Of a DNA stretch of 64,000 nucleotides, positions 13,559 to 26,200 are shown one piece after another; within the stretch, counting starts at the first letter, position 1; every line of letters begins with the position of its first letter. The position numbers and the translations under genes were made by a program. The stretch comes from Membranipora membranacea (lineage: Eukaryota; Bryozoa; Gymnolaemata; Cheilostomatida; Membraniporidae), in NCBI GenBank assembly GCA_914767715.1, contig OU612068.1, forward strand, positions 29,326,001 through 29,390,000. Reading direction: 5' to 3'. Under the pieces are notes generated by a model that saw only the letters and a list, made by a program, of their open reading frames with translations, ran no database searches and was not told the DNA's origin.

Positions 13559-13595
13559 AGTCTGGACGAGTGAGTGGCACTCACTCGTCCAGACT
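13559..13595. repeat. Perfect hairpin, 16-bp arms
   Basis: AGTCTGGACGAGTGAG and its reverse complement are separated by 5 bases (TGGCA). No T-run follows. It is probably a mobile-element remnant. Confidence 0.75.
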
Positions 13596-14654
13596 GTCCC
13601 TCTTTTAAACCTGAGAGCAACTCTGGTAGCGGGAGTTACTTTTGTATTGATTGGGCAAAGTGGTCACTGCTTCCAAAGTAGGTACAAGTAGACACTCGCT
13701 TACTGGCACACGGGTGCCTATTATACCGGTATATCTTATACATAAATTCAGAACAATAACAATTGATCAACAACAAACAACAAACAACAAACTACCTCTA
13801 ATAATTATAAAAGACAATCAAGGAGCAAGTTACTCCTTGAGACAATAATGTATCCATTCTTCTGGTATTAACTAATAATAATAAACCTCTAACTATAATA
13901 TCTATACACTGGAACAATTAACTCCCTCAGAGGTTCATTCTTGACTGGACTGAGGATTCGACTAGTCTAGTGGTCTAGTGTATCACTCACAGACAGTACT
14001 ACTACTACTATAACTATCTATTAGTATTATCTAGTCACTACCTCTCTTATTCCTCACTGTCTTTGTCTGAACCAAGTCCTTACCTACCTTCAGTCTATTG
14101 TATAGCCAGTTTTGGCAATATTATCGACACAGGTTAGACAGCAAACTGATCACAACTGAGACCTGAACTGAATTATTTTTTTATGACAATAGTTCAATAT
14201 AATGAATAATGCTTGTCATCTTTCCCACTCCTTTCCAAAACATCTACTTCTGAGAAACTGACAAGACAATTTGATTGGTCAATACTGACATCCTTCTTTT
14301 ACTGATTCAAGCAGTCTCATCTTCAAACCTTTGTTTTGAGGGGACAACTCTCATGCAGATCATCTCATATCGAGGATTTATTCCTTTTACTCATTGATGA
14401 TGTTATATATATATATATATACCAAGGAGTTTGTACCTCCCTGTATATACAAGAAAGACTTGTCCTAGTGCATGAAGAAGGCAGCAAAGAGGTGTTAGTG
14501 TCCAACTCCAAGATTTGATAGATAATGAGAGTCTAACTACAAAAACTGTTCTGAAAATTTTCACATCCACATACCAAGTCGGCAGTCGCCACGCCCACAT
14601 CTACGCCCCCTGATTATTTTTTATTTTCGAAAAATTATCATTTGGACGCTCCTC

Positions 14655-14692
14655 GTCTCGATACTAACCTGCATGCAGGTTAGTATTGAGAC
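14655..14692. repeat. 38-bp palindrome
   Basis: GTCTCGATACTAACCTGCA is followed by its reverse complement with a single mismatched pair. Confidence 0.75.
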
Positions 14693-16625
14693 ATAGACAT
14701 TGTACTAGTATTGGTGTATTAGATTTGTGGCTACAGTGACATGTGGGTGAGTTTGATTTCACATCAATTTATTTATGCCCTGGAATAAAAGCAAAGTGAT
14801 CAGTGATAAAACAAAGATGCAAAATTGTATGGTATTACATTGATGTACCATTGAATGACATAAATTATAGTTTCAATATAGCATATGATAATTCTCAAAG
14901 TCATACGCTGTGAAGCATCTATTATAAATCCAGGGAATTAAATGAATGACAAAATGACAAGTGCAAAACTGTTTGATAGTGAACTTACAAATATTAGGAG
15001 GATAAATCCACCAATACGTAGAGCTGAGTAAATACTGATAGGTTATCTAAGACTGCCCGATTATCTAAATAGAATAGTAGCCTAATTAATTATCAAGTAT
15101 ATGGTAATGTCCGTCAAAAATGATAATTACATCAAATTGTGTATCGGCATATGGAATACAAAAGAAACACAGAATGTGAATTATTAAAAAGCAAAACACA
15201 TCGTCAGACTTACATCTTAACTATGCTCTGCGAATAATCAGAGTAGACGCTAATCATTACGATATCAGAGGTGACGACTAGCCGAGTGCGTTGGTGACGT
15301 TAGAGGGCTACTGGCATCCTATAACAAACGTGCTTTGGTAAGTGAATGTATAATAAAACTCGGAAGATTCGCATTACATACAATCGACGAATCAATGAAT
15401 ATCATAGTAAATTTACAGCTGGAATAATTTCAACCTAGCACATTAAATACATGGAGTAAAATACAGAGAGATGACTTACTATGCATATAGATGTTTCTCG
15501 CCTAATAGTGCTGTCATAATATGTTGGACGTTATAAAATATCCATGAATAAAGTTGGATGTAAATAATAAAGTGCCACAGAAATGGCTCAGCACTGGTGC
15601 CCTGCACAACGACTAGCGAAGAGCTTAGTCATGTTACAAGTTTTAGCTATTTTCTGTATTACCACATGAAAAGAAAGCTGAGTGATTACATCTAGGATCA
15701 TGTGGGGATGATTATAATGCTAGGTTATTATGGTTGAACAATAATCCATCCCAAAACAGACATGCCACTACAGCTAGCACCCATGGCAATGGGGTTGCTT
15801 CCATCAAGACTGGTAAATCCAAATCTTCCACATTAGTTCAAGGTTTTGAGATATTGGTGTTCCGTTGTGGTTATCTGCTGTGTATTAAGTGTGTCATAAT
15901 TTTCTCCTCTATATGACAACTGTTAGTGCAGGTATGATATGACAATTCATAGTAGAATTATATAAACCAATATCAAATGCTATATCAGGTAATATTTTGT
16001 CATGGGCTCAGTATTCGCAGAGAGTTACATCACATCATACCCTAAAACAAGTTTGTCTCTGTATTGGGGGAGTGATATTGAAAAACTTCACTACGTCTAC
16101 ACTGGGAAAAGTTATGGTCATGCGGCACAGAAAATAAGATAGTTAAGTGTGGCTACTAAAATTTAAAGATCTCCAGTTCTCACAGCTCACAGTCTGGAGA
16201 TTTTTACGAGATAAAGTGAGGCGGTGAGGAAAGGAGATGAGTCATGATAAACTGACCTTTTGATGGAAGCAGAGATGTACAACAGATAGCAACATCCACT
16301 TTACTCACACTCTTGATGAATAACCATCATCGTTTAATCTCCTTGAACTTGTGAAATTGTAACTTTAAAAGGCTCTTTACCATTTTATGTTTTATTAGAT
16401 TATTTAGATTGAGCGATCGATAAGCGAAATCCAATCTCTCTTTTTTCATGGGGAATCAAGAGTTTTTAGCATTTTATGATTTTTTTTTTAACTTTATTGG
16501 CATAATTTTCATTTGATGAGAATGTTTTACAAAATCAGCCTTCCAAGAAAACAAAAAAAGAGAAAAAAAACCAAAATCTTTCAATCAAGATGACGAAAAA
16601 GATAATCAGGAAAATTGAGTTTGAA

Positions 16626-17791
16626 TCATTTATAATTGATTATTGAACATAGATTATATGGAATATTGTTCAAAGTAGATGCTATGATATTATCTAGAAA
16701 GTTATTTGAAGTTGGGTGTAGTAGCTTGAACATGTCTCTCAGTTTGAAATTGCGTGAAAAATTAAAATGTTCTAACAAAAGTGTTGGAAATTTCTTGTAC
16801 ATTAATTGAAGTCCAGTAATGCTAGTAAAATATATGTTGAGCACTGGCAAAGGTAAAAGGTGTAAAGACCTTGATAATTTGTTACTTGGTACCAGGTGAT
16901 TAGGGATCTTTTGTATATTACATATCAACCTGCAGGCTCTCTTCTGGAGTAAAAATAAGTCTTTTAGTATATAGTTTGGTGATAGATTGTAGTAAATATT
17001 GATACCACTTATGATGTGGCAAAAAATAAAACGATGGTAAAATATAATAGCTGTTTTGTTGTTTTGTTTTGATTGATGGGCAAACGCAATTGAGGTCCAC
17101 GCCTGCCCTAAAAACCAAGGCTGGGCAGTTTTTTTGGAGAGCCCTCAGGAGCATATCACCCTGTACTATTTTGGAGCATATCACACTCCATTTTTTGGAG
17201 CAATCCCAACTTTTTGGAGTTGTCACATTCTATTCTTTTGCACTGGACACTTTGACGGTATGATATAACTTGCTTTATTTTTTGCGATGACTGTTTAAAT
17301 TTAAATTTTCTATTCATAAAAATTTAAAGAGTCTGATTTGAATGTCTAAATTTTTCGCAATAGATACAATAATCAAGCTCACCTCTAGGATTGACAGAGA
17401 ATCTGGGAGATTTATTGAGCAATTTTAGACACTGATGGTATATGATTGTTATATAGAGTTGGAGGTCACATTTTATCTAGAATAGGCAGATTACTTACAT
17501 AATAAATAATTACCGTTCAACTTGGATGGGAAGTTCAGTTGGGTGCATTGGACAATTTCTATTTGAGCTGAAAAAAGGAAGCTTACAAAAATTAAAATTG
17601 TGTGAAATACTACAGCTCCTTGGTGTCCAAACTTGTTGACAGGGGTCATAAAAAGCGTCATTGAGGTTTAGCACAGAATTGAACTCAGACAGCCTCGAAT
17701 TGACCAGTTCCAAAATAGGGAAAGCTCTGAATAGATACCACCGTACAAATCTATTATTCATATTGATAGCGATAGGGGTCCTGTAGGTCAT
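16626..17791 (-). pseudogene. Possible degraded non-LTR retrotransposon 3' part
   Basis: Three minus-strand frames (17791-17510, 17226-16918 and 16928-16626) follow each other with frame breaks. The residues from about 17050 to 16626 (KLYTKRLIFT, then RSLHLLPLPVLNIYFTSITG, then YKKFPTLLLEHFNFSRN) resemble the region after the RT domain in Jockey/CR1-type LINEs. No catalytic box is visible, so the call is weak. Confidence 0.35.
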
Positions 17792-18032
17792 TGGACGCTC
17801 AAAATGAGAGATAAAGGTTTACATAAATAGTCTGAGATACATGTAATACAATGTACATGACTTTAATGTTCTTATTTAATGAAAATGAACACAGCATACA
17901 TTTTTGAAACATAGCAACATAATTTAGCTGTGGAATAAGAACTCCAAAATTATAGTTGATGTTAGAGCCCAACCCGGCTGTTTGGGTGGTTAGAAATACA
18001 GGCTATGAGTCACTCTCTGTGACTTGTGGAGT

Positions 18033-21000
18033 TTATATATCTAGACTCATATCTGAGTGTCCATCAGTCACTGGGCGGTTCCCAAGACGGTCCAACGAGT
18101 GGTCTCCCGGGCGGGCCCCTGGAGGAGCTGGTTGTAAGTGTTGGACCCTGGTGGGTGTTTGTTGCGAGTATTGGACCCCTGTGGGTGTGGGTACTGGTTG
18201 TGGGTCTACTAGCCTCAGTTCCAGGGGCACTGGCTGGGAGCTGGTTGTTGCACTTGAAGTGTTTGCTGATTGAGGATACAGGTGAGGTTCTCCACCGCTG
18301 TGATAATTACCAGATTCCTCTGCTGAAAAGGAAATATTATGTTCATATCACAAAAATATCAAAAAAGTTTTCCATCCGATGAACTAGGCTTCATTTCGAT
18401 TTATTTAAGGTGTTTGATATGAGTGATTCCTATAATAAACAATCATCGATCGCTCCAAGTGCCTGACTTACCATTTGTTGTCTCAACAGATACTTGTTGA
18501 TGATACAGCTCAACTGGTTCTACAAATAGAGATGTAAGGAATGAAAAGACAACACCTAAATCACTCAGGATTATTTATTTTCCTTTTATTCATTTATGCT
18601 AATGCTATAAATTTAGTAGCTCAATGAAAACATTTGATACAATTAGATTACATTAGTTGAAAACACATGAAAACAAGTTCTCAGCTAAATAAGTTGCAGA
18701 ATGGCAACTTTCCTGATGACCACCCATGAAAAGTAGACCAACCAACCACTCCCACAGCCTGCCGGGCTACATGATAAGCACCAAGAGAGACTGAAATGCC
18801 AAAGCAAGAGTCATCGCAGTGCACAGACGCGCTGTGCAGACATGGGTTTGGTCTCAGATTAAGTTCAATTATTCAAAAGTTTCCTTCATTGTAAAAGTTT
18901 CACACCTGTGTAAAACAGAAACCTCCCATCCCGGTTGTTTTGTTGCTTTGTTGAGAATTGTCAGTAACTCATACCTGCATACATGTTCTCAGTGTCAATT
19001 TCAGCTCTATTCAGATGATTATACAGCAGGACAGAAGAGGGATCTCTATCAGCATCGGGATAAGTGCTTGCTCTGTGCTGACCAGACTCTCTGATTACTG
19101 GCAATGGATCAGGAGGTAGCAAATTGCTCTCATGGCCTTGGTTAAGAACTTTTCTGGTCCCCTGAGGGTTTTCCTACAAATAGAAACAAAATGATATCGT
19201 GATCTCCATATATGAGGAGCCCAAGACAATAAATCCTTATTTGGTCAAATACCGACCAAGTTAGCTGTTACTCCACTGTAAAACTTAAACCAGTGAGCTG
19301 CTCATCTCCATCTCATCTCATACTGACTGATTCTGGTGGATGCAACGATCAAGATGCTTTCACTAAACAGATAGGGATCCTAATAAAACTAATGTTTGTG
19401 GCTAAACATAAGATTTAAAGAAGGGTTTTTCGAATAACTTCCACAAGTAGGGTAAACATTTGCTTAAAATATAAAGCTAATGTTGCTTTTACACTGCAGA
19501 TTTTGCAGACAGATTTCTCCGCCATTTTTCATCAGATTTTTTGTTAATATAAGCTACATTAGGAGCAACTAAAAGCCTGTATTTTGTGACACTGACAGGG
19601 AAATCTGTTTGAAAAATCTGCATTGTAAATGCAGCTTCATTGTACAACAAATATATTGAGTATATCAAATTTAAATGGCTGTTTTTTTATTTTTCAGATT
19701 TTGATTTACTTTGATAAAAATGATGACCATTTTTAAATTTGTCACTATGTGGTATTGGTGACAATATAGGGAGCCATAATTACACTATAAGCCCAGCAAG
19801 AAATCCTTGCGATCTGTGATTTTCTCGACTTCACTTCATCAAATCAAAAATTCAATCATTTTAATCATTCATAATCTACGCAATAACTTGATCCATGTAC
19901 CCCTTATCCTAAACAAGGCCATGCAGCCAATACACTGAAATGGCAAATTGTAACAGATTCTTTATAAAAAAAACTCCATCCATTGATTCCGTTACCTGCT
20001 CGCACACCATCAAACTACCATAGCATGCGTGAACAACATGACTACGACTGAGTCGTTGGTTAAAATCCCAATGGTTGGTCACTCACCACATCGTGGCGGC
20101 AAAATAGTGTGCTAATTTGCTCTCAGTTTGTAGGCAGGTCGGAGCACACCTGGGGGTCCAACAACTCCCAGTAGTCAGTGGACTGCAGTGGGATTCGAAC
20201 CCACGACTTTCAACACTTGCATGATGAAAGTCCGGCGCTCTAACCACCGAGCCACCTCCTACTCCTATGAGAGGAGGATATTGGTTCACATTCCAGTGAC
20301 CTACCTTGGGAGCATACCAGTAAGACATAGGTCTAGAATTATTATAGGGAGCTGGTTGTGGAGTCGTCTGGTCTCGGAGGTGATGATAGCGTTGTGTTTG
20401 GCCTGGCTGGCTAATGTCTGGTGATTGTCCAGATGATACTTGTGGCTGAGAGGTCGGACTAGGTAGAGGAGGTCGTTGTTGTGCTGCACTCGGCCTTTGA
20501 TGACGCTGGCGCTTATTACGGAGAGGCACTTTGTTTGCCGTTAGATTAGCTATAGTATCACTATCTGAAATAACATGAAATTGAAGTGTAAGCTTCAACA
20601 TTGAACAACATGCAACTTTTAATGATAAATTCTACCCAAATTGGTCAACTATGCATCGGAAATTTTGAGGATGTTGATTATACTTTATTATTATTTTGTG
20701 GGAGCAAATACAGATTTTTTATTTTTAGTAGAGGATGCAAGAACTTACACTCTTTTGCCAAACTAAGGTTCATATTAGATAACATATTAACACTAATAGA
20801 ACCTCACCTGATGGATGACTGGAAGGAGGATAGGTATCAGAGTCACCGGTTACTAGTATAGGCCTATTATGATTTATGTCCGCAACAGTAACAGGTGCCT
20901 GCTCTCTATCAGACACAACATTAGGCCCTATATGATGTAACTCATGTTCTTCTATCACTACAATCATTATAATATCAGATAATCACTAGTCTGGGATTAG

Positions 21001-23222
21001 GGCCAAACAGTGTTGTAAGGTGTGGCATGATGTCACAGCAAACCATCCTAAACAACGTGTTGTAAATTTTGTAATGTTTCAAACGATTGGCAGATTATAC
21101 AATGGGCACGTTTCACAGCAGTACAGCATTAGAACAAGTTTGTTCCCTCTGTGATTGCGGAGGGATTTTGCAAATGTTTGGAATCGCCTCGCCACGCCTC
21201 GATACCAAACATTTGCAATATCTCTCCGCAACCACAGAGGGAACAAATTTACCCTTTACAAACCCTCACCTGCAATTATATAATAACATCACATGATGTA
21301 AGTGTATGATATCCATGCTTTCTCAGTAGGGTGGTTTCTCAAAGTCTTTCAAGTTTTACATTGCAGTCAATCTATTGATTCAAGAAAGTTCCACGCCCCT
21401 ACGGCATATGGTTTATTGTCATTTCGATCTCATCAGTATTTTCAATTGATTTTCAAGATGGTGTTCCACCGACTTGGAATCTTTTTGGAGGGTTTTCAGC
21501 AAAAACTAACTACCTCATTTATTGACTGCTGCTTTTTGCATTTTATATTGCCATATTATTATAGTAAGTTTTATTTCAGCGCATTACAGTTGTGAAGGGT
21601 TTATAGTAATAGTTATCATGGCAGGAAATAGAGGTCTGTATGAAGGTTTCTGTATGGAGGTTTCTGTAAGGAGATACCAGCAGAAAACCCTTGAATGATC
21701 GATACTTGTAAAAAATTTTCTAACTTGCTAACTGGCCACCTGAAGAGCAGACCAAAAATAATGACGAATATTTATAAAAGGGACTATGCAGACATCGGGT
21801 ATAAGGGGACTTAGTATCGTTTGTTTTTCATTTTTGATCACTGATGCTGAAAAACAAAAAGCAACTTGTTTTTCGTTTCTTTGTTCCAAAACAACAAATC
21901 ATTAAATGAAAATCGAGTCAATTTTTGTTTTTTGATTTTCTTATTGATGAAAACAAAAATATTGATATGATTTCATATTTCAACTTTGAATCACAGAAAA
22001 AAAAATTGAAAAAAGAATTGATTTTTGTTTTTCATTTTTGATGCTGCAAAACAAAACGAAAATCCAATTCCATATTTTGTTTTTCATTTTTTGTGTTGAA
22101 AGTCAAAAAACAAAAATCAAACATTGCAAATGTAGCCTTAATTGTTATTTTCCTCATGGGGATATACTGGGGTTTGCATTTCTTGCCGCTACCGGACGCT
22201 GCTGCCAAAACTGGGATGTCTGCCTGAGACTGGTATGCTGAGCTAATTTTGTCACGTCAAGTCAGCTTCTTTAAGGGGCTACTGCATGGCTTGTTTGCAT
22301 TGAGGGCCACACAATGTTACAGTGCTTGGGATGAAAGGTGTTCGGTGCAGGTGCTTAGTAGTGAATGTTGCTGATGCTGTTTGGCTGCTGCCTGGCGGCT
22401 GCCGCTTGTTTGATGCCGATTGTACGTTAAAGGGAAAACCAGGGTTTCAAACAACTTCTCATTGATTAATAGCAAATTGCACCTTCTGCATGGGGAAAAA
22501 GACAAAATCTAATTCGGATGAGTATTCAGCCAGGATTCTTGTGAAATATTTCATCCATCAGGTACTCAAACTCAGCTAAAATAGAATACCACAGAGCAGT
22601 TTCCTGTTCCTGTTATTATTTGGCCTTTGCTCTATCATCATTACATCAATGTCTTGCAACCTCCCCTGAACTGAAGTGTTACCCAGCTTAGAGTCAGCAA
22701 CTACTTTGAGTTTTGCATTGCGTAATGCACAAAGCTGATGCTGCCTAGCACATTATTCACTACTCCATAATGCATTGATGTGAAACCTTGGTTGCCCTAT
22801 AAGCTTGCTTGCCGTCTCTCAACACAAAAAATGAAAAACAAACTATTGAATTGGATTTTCGTTTTTCTTTTGCAGCATCAAAAATTAAAAACAAAAATCA
22901 ATCCATTTTTCAATTTTTGTTTTGTGATTCAAAGTTGAAAAATGAAAATAGGATTCATATCAATATTTCAGTTTTCGTCAATAAGAAAATCAAAAAACCA
23001 AAATTGACTCGATTTTCATATTTTGATTTGTTGTTTCGGAACAAAATACGGAAAACAAGTTGTTTTTTGTTTTTTTAACATCAATGCGCAGAAATGAAAA
23101 ACGATACTAAGTCCCCTTATAATCGGGGATGAGGAACATCTCGAACAAACATTGCAAAGAGGACACTCATATCATACCTGACTGAACTTTTCTTCTACCT
23201 GTGTTTCCGATTTGATATCCCA
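18033..23222 (-). CDS. Receptor exons 11-16: cytoplasmic tail
   Basis: Six exons include a 24-base microexon (23222-23199, GYQIGNT). Exons 11, 12 and 15 are phase 1-1 and could be alternative cassettes. The tail is Pro-, Gln- and Ser-rich with no folded domain. Candidate docking sites are RPPLPSP (SH3-type), QPAPYNN, MSYWYAPK, YNHL (tyrosine sorting type) and C-terminal MSLDI (class II PDZ-type). All of these are motif matches only. Confidence 0.75.
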
Positions 23223-26200
23223 CTAAAGAATAAGAATGGTATGATATACACAAAAGATTCAACCACAATCCTGCTATTGCAGCTGCATATATTATTTGGG
23301 GTATTGGGATGGCCCTCACTTGACTGAGAACGCCCAGATCTAACCAAAGGTTCTAATTTTGAGCTCAATTCAGGCACCGGACACTGCTAATGGTCAGATA
23401 GCTTCCAGCAAGGAATTAGAACCATCTAATAGTTTACAGATATTATGCTTTTACAATAACCATTGAGATGGAGGTCATCATAATTTTGAAGAAGTGAAAG
23501 CAGTAAACACCGAAAATCTTGGTAGGGATCACAGACAATAGACAACAAAAACTCACATAGACACACATAGAGAACACAAAACGTGCGGTTATGACATAAC
23601 GTCTACCCAGCACCAATACTCACTCTACTAAACATGAAACCTCCCATAGCCCCACAATCAATTAATATTTCAAACTAGATCATAATAGATAAAATTGCTA
23701 CATTAGTTAAAATCGGTACCGTATCATATCAGATCCTGCCCGCCCTGGAATATTGAAGAATATAAACATCCTTGAGTAGAATGGTATTGTAGGTGAGTTT
23801 ATACTAAGAAGTTTTTGGGTGTTTTTTAGCAAGAAGTAACTGAATCTGGATGATACTTTAATAATTATTAAAGTATCATCCAGATTCAGTTACTTCTTGC
23901 TAAAAAACACCCAAAAACTTGTGCTGACTCACCTTTCATACGATTTTCATGTTGAGAGCCAGGGAAGCATTTAAGCTTGATAAAGAAAGCAACTCCAATG
24001 ACAATAACAACGAAAAAAACTGCCACCAATGCAATGAGAATTATAGTCTGGGTACCCAATAACTCATCATCTTCTCCTCCGTCTGATGGCTTTTCTGAAC
24101 CGTCTTCTGTTGATGGTTGGACAGTTGCGATCTCAGAACACAGTGAACTGATTCCGCTGACAGCCGCATCATTGCGATAGAAGGTAGGTGAATTATGCTG
24201 GTTGATATTACGATCACTGTACTGGTATATAATGAGTCTTAAGTTTTCGGAGTTCATCTGAGTGACAGTGTAGTTCGGAAAACCTTGGTGAGATTTAGGG
24301 TTGAAGAGCGAGAATTTATCTGATGAATGCAGGTTTTTTTGGACCTGACAATTAAGCAGTTTATTTAAAAGTTCAGCTTTATCGGAGAGCAAATTCTCCA
24401 GATTGTGATGTGCAGTATTGTGAATCACTGTTGCCACAGCTTCCCAGGCTAGATAAATGTATTTGGCTACGATATAATCACTGTCTGATACACTAAGAGG
24501 AGGAATTCGACAATCTACTGCTGAAGATTTCAGACATTTGGGATTGCAAGGGACATGTTGTCTCGGCTCCCTGTGTGATGTATTTGGTAGGTAGCAGCTT
24601 TTCTGTTGCTGCCAGTAAAATGAGTAATACCGATTTATGAGAGATGTGTGATTATTGAATGTGTTGAGATATCTGGAGAATTCATCTTCTATATCATCCT
24701 TATTGCGCTCACCCCAATTAAAGTCCAATCGTTCATCGAGAGACAAGCTTCCTTTGAATTGCCTGACAAATTTTTTCTCTGATTCATCATCATTAATGGG
24801 CAGCCCGTGTACCATGAGAAACACCCGCCCCTCTCGACGCCAGTACACATCGACATCACAAATCTCTGAGAGGATAGGCCTTTTTATTTCTTCATCTATG
24901 AATGCGAGAACAGCTAGAGGCAGGTTTTCTGTTGTTGCTAGGATGCTGGCAGCACTCCGAGCTGATTCTAATGTATTGTCTACCTTGATAGATCGCTCAA
25001 CACAAACGTTGTGTGAGTCAGCGATCTCAGATATGATCTGCCATGCAGATTGCCCGTACGGACTGTTTGAGTATATCACTATGATTTTATTCAGGTGCAG
25101 ACTGTGTAAGACATCTAATGCTGCCGGTACTAGTTCAGTATTAGATGCTGACATACGAGCGATGGTTGTATACTGCTGGACGTTATCCATCCAGTGACTA
25201 AATGAACCAGGAGCTATTATAGGTATACTATACTTCGATAGATACCACTCCAATATCATTGTCTTACTGCTCTCTAAATCCCCTATAGCTACTATAATCT
25301 TTTCAATAGGAACTGTATGTTTATGGCCAAATACGTCGGTTAATTCAGCATTGTCTCCACCTGGGAAGATATTATCTAGAGTTCGAGACAGTTTGCGATC
25401 CGAGCCACAGTGTGGAATCAGTAAGGTACTCACATTTAGTCCCGTGATGTTTAAAAAATGTTCATAACCAAAGAAGAATGCCTGCATAGCCTGATATCCA
25501 TGTGTGGAAATGTTTGTTGTGCAGGTCAGGGAAGTGTCAGAGTCATACACAGAGTGGGTGCCTACAGTAAGAAATAAATAGAAAAGAGTGAAAGCTAAAA
25601 ATCATTCAATTGTACTTTCACTTCACTGTCTTCGTACTCTCTAGTGGACAATTTTGAATATATAAACCTTTCTGATATAATACTTATTCCAATAAATGTA
25701 TATATAAATAAATGTAATGGTCATTTTTGTTTCTGATGGTTGATAAAATCTTAGCCCCATTACAGAAAAGTCTAGTTCTGTACAGGCAACACCTGGATGT
25801 TGTGAGATGTGTGGCTGGGGCTGTATAGGACACTTCTTACAGCGCTCATCCGGCCCCTACAGCACCAGCAGCAAAACTGTATAGGCATTGACTGCTGTTA
25901 GACATGTCCCCTACAGCACCCGCCACATGTCCTACAACACCCGTCGCCAGCGCCAGTTTAGAACAGCATAAATTTTGGTAATAGCTCTCATTGATGCTTC
26001 AGTTTTCGGTTTGTCAGTTGTCAAGATTTTATTATTGTATTTTATAATTGATGTTCTACAATTTTTTTTCTTTCTTATTTTAAACTGTCACTGCGCTCAT
26101 TATGACATATCTAATAACATAGGTTTCTGTAACCAAAATTTTTCAATGATGTACACCAATGTCTGGTAATCCTGGTAACTTTGAGCATTTGTTTAACTTG

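Larger units (their letters stand above)
13309..18032. other. Long stretch between VWC and receptor genes
   Basis: No confident gene is present. It contains a perfect 37-bp hairpin (13559-13595), a near-perfect 38-bp palindrome (14655-14692), short AT microsatellites near 14405, runs such as AACAACAAACAACAA near 13765, and a degraded LINE-like fragment (16626-17791). The missing 5' exons of the VWC gene could lie in the first 1-2 kb. Confidence 0.5.

Noticed and set aside
20083-20304. Coding extension of receptor exon 13 (GGGSVVRAPDFHHASVESRG...)
   Set aside because: This part of the frame lies past the donor at 20305 and is the tRNA-derived SINE read on the minus strand.
23886-23932. Last 14 residues of the long receptor frame as the true C-terminus
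   Set aside because: A strong donor at 23933 joins in phase to a chain of five further open exons and a final stop exon, so the default product has a long tail. The short end is kept only as a possible isoform.
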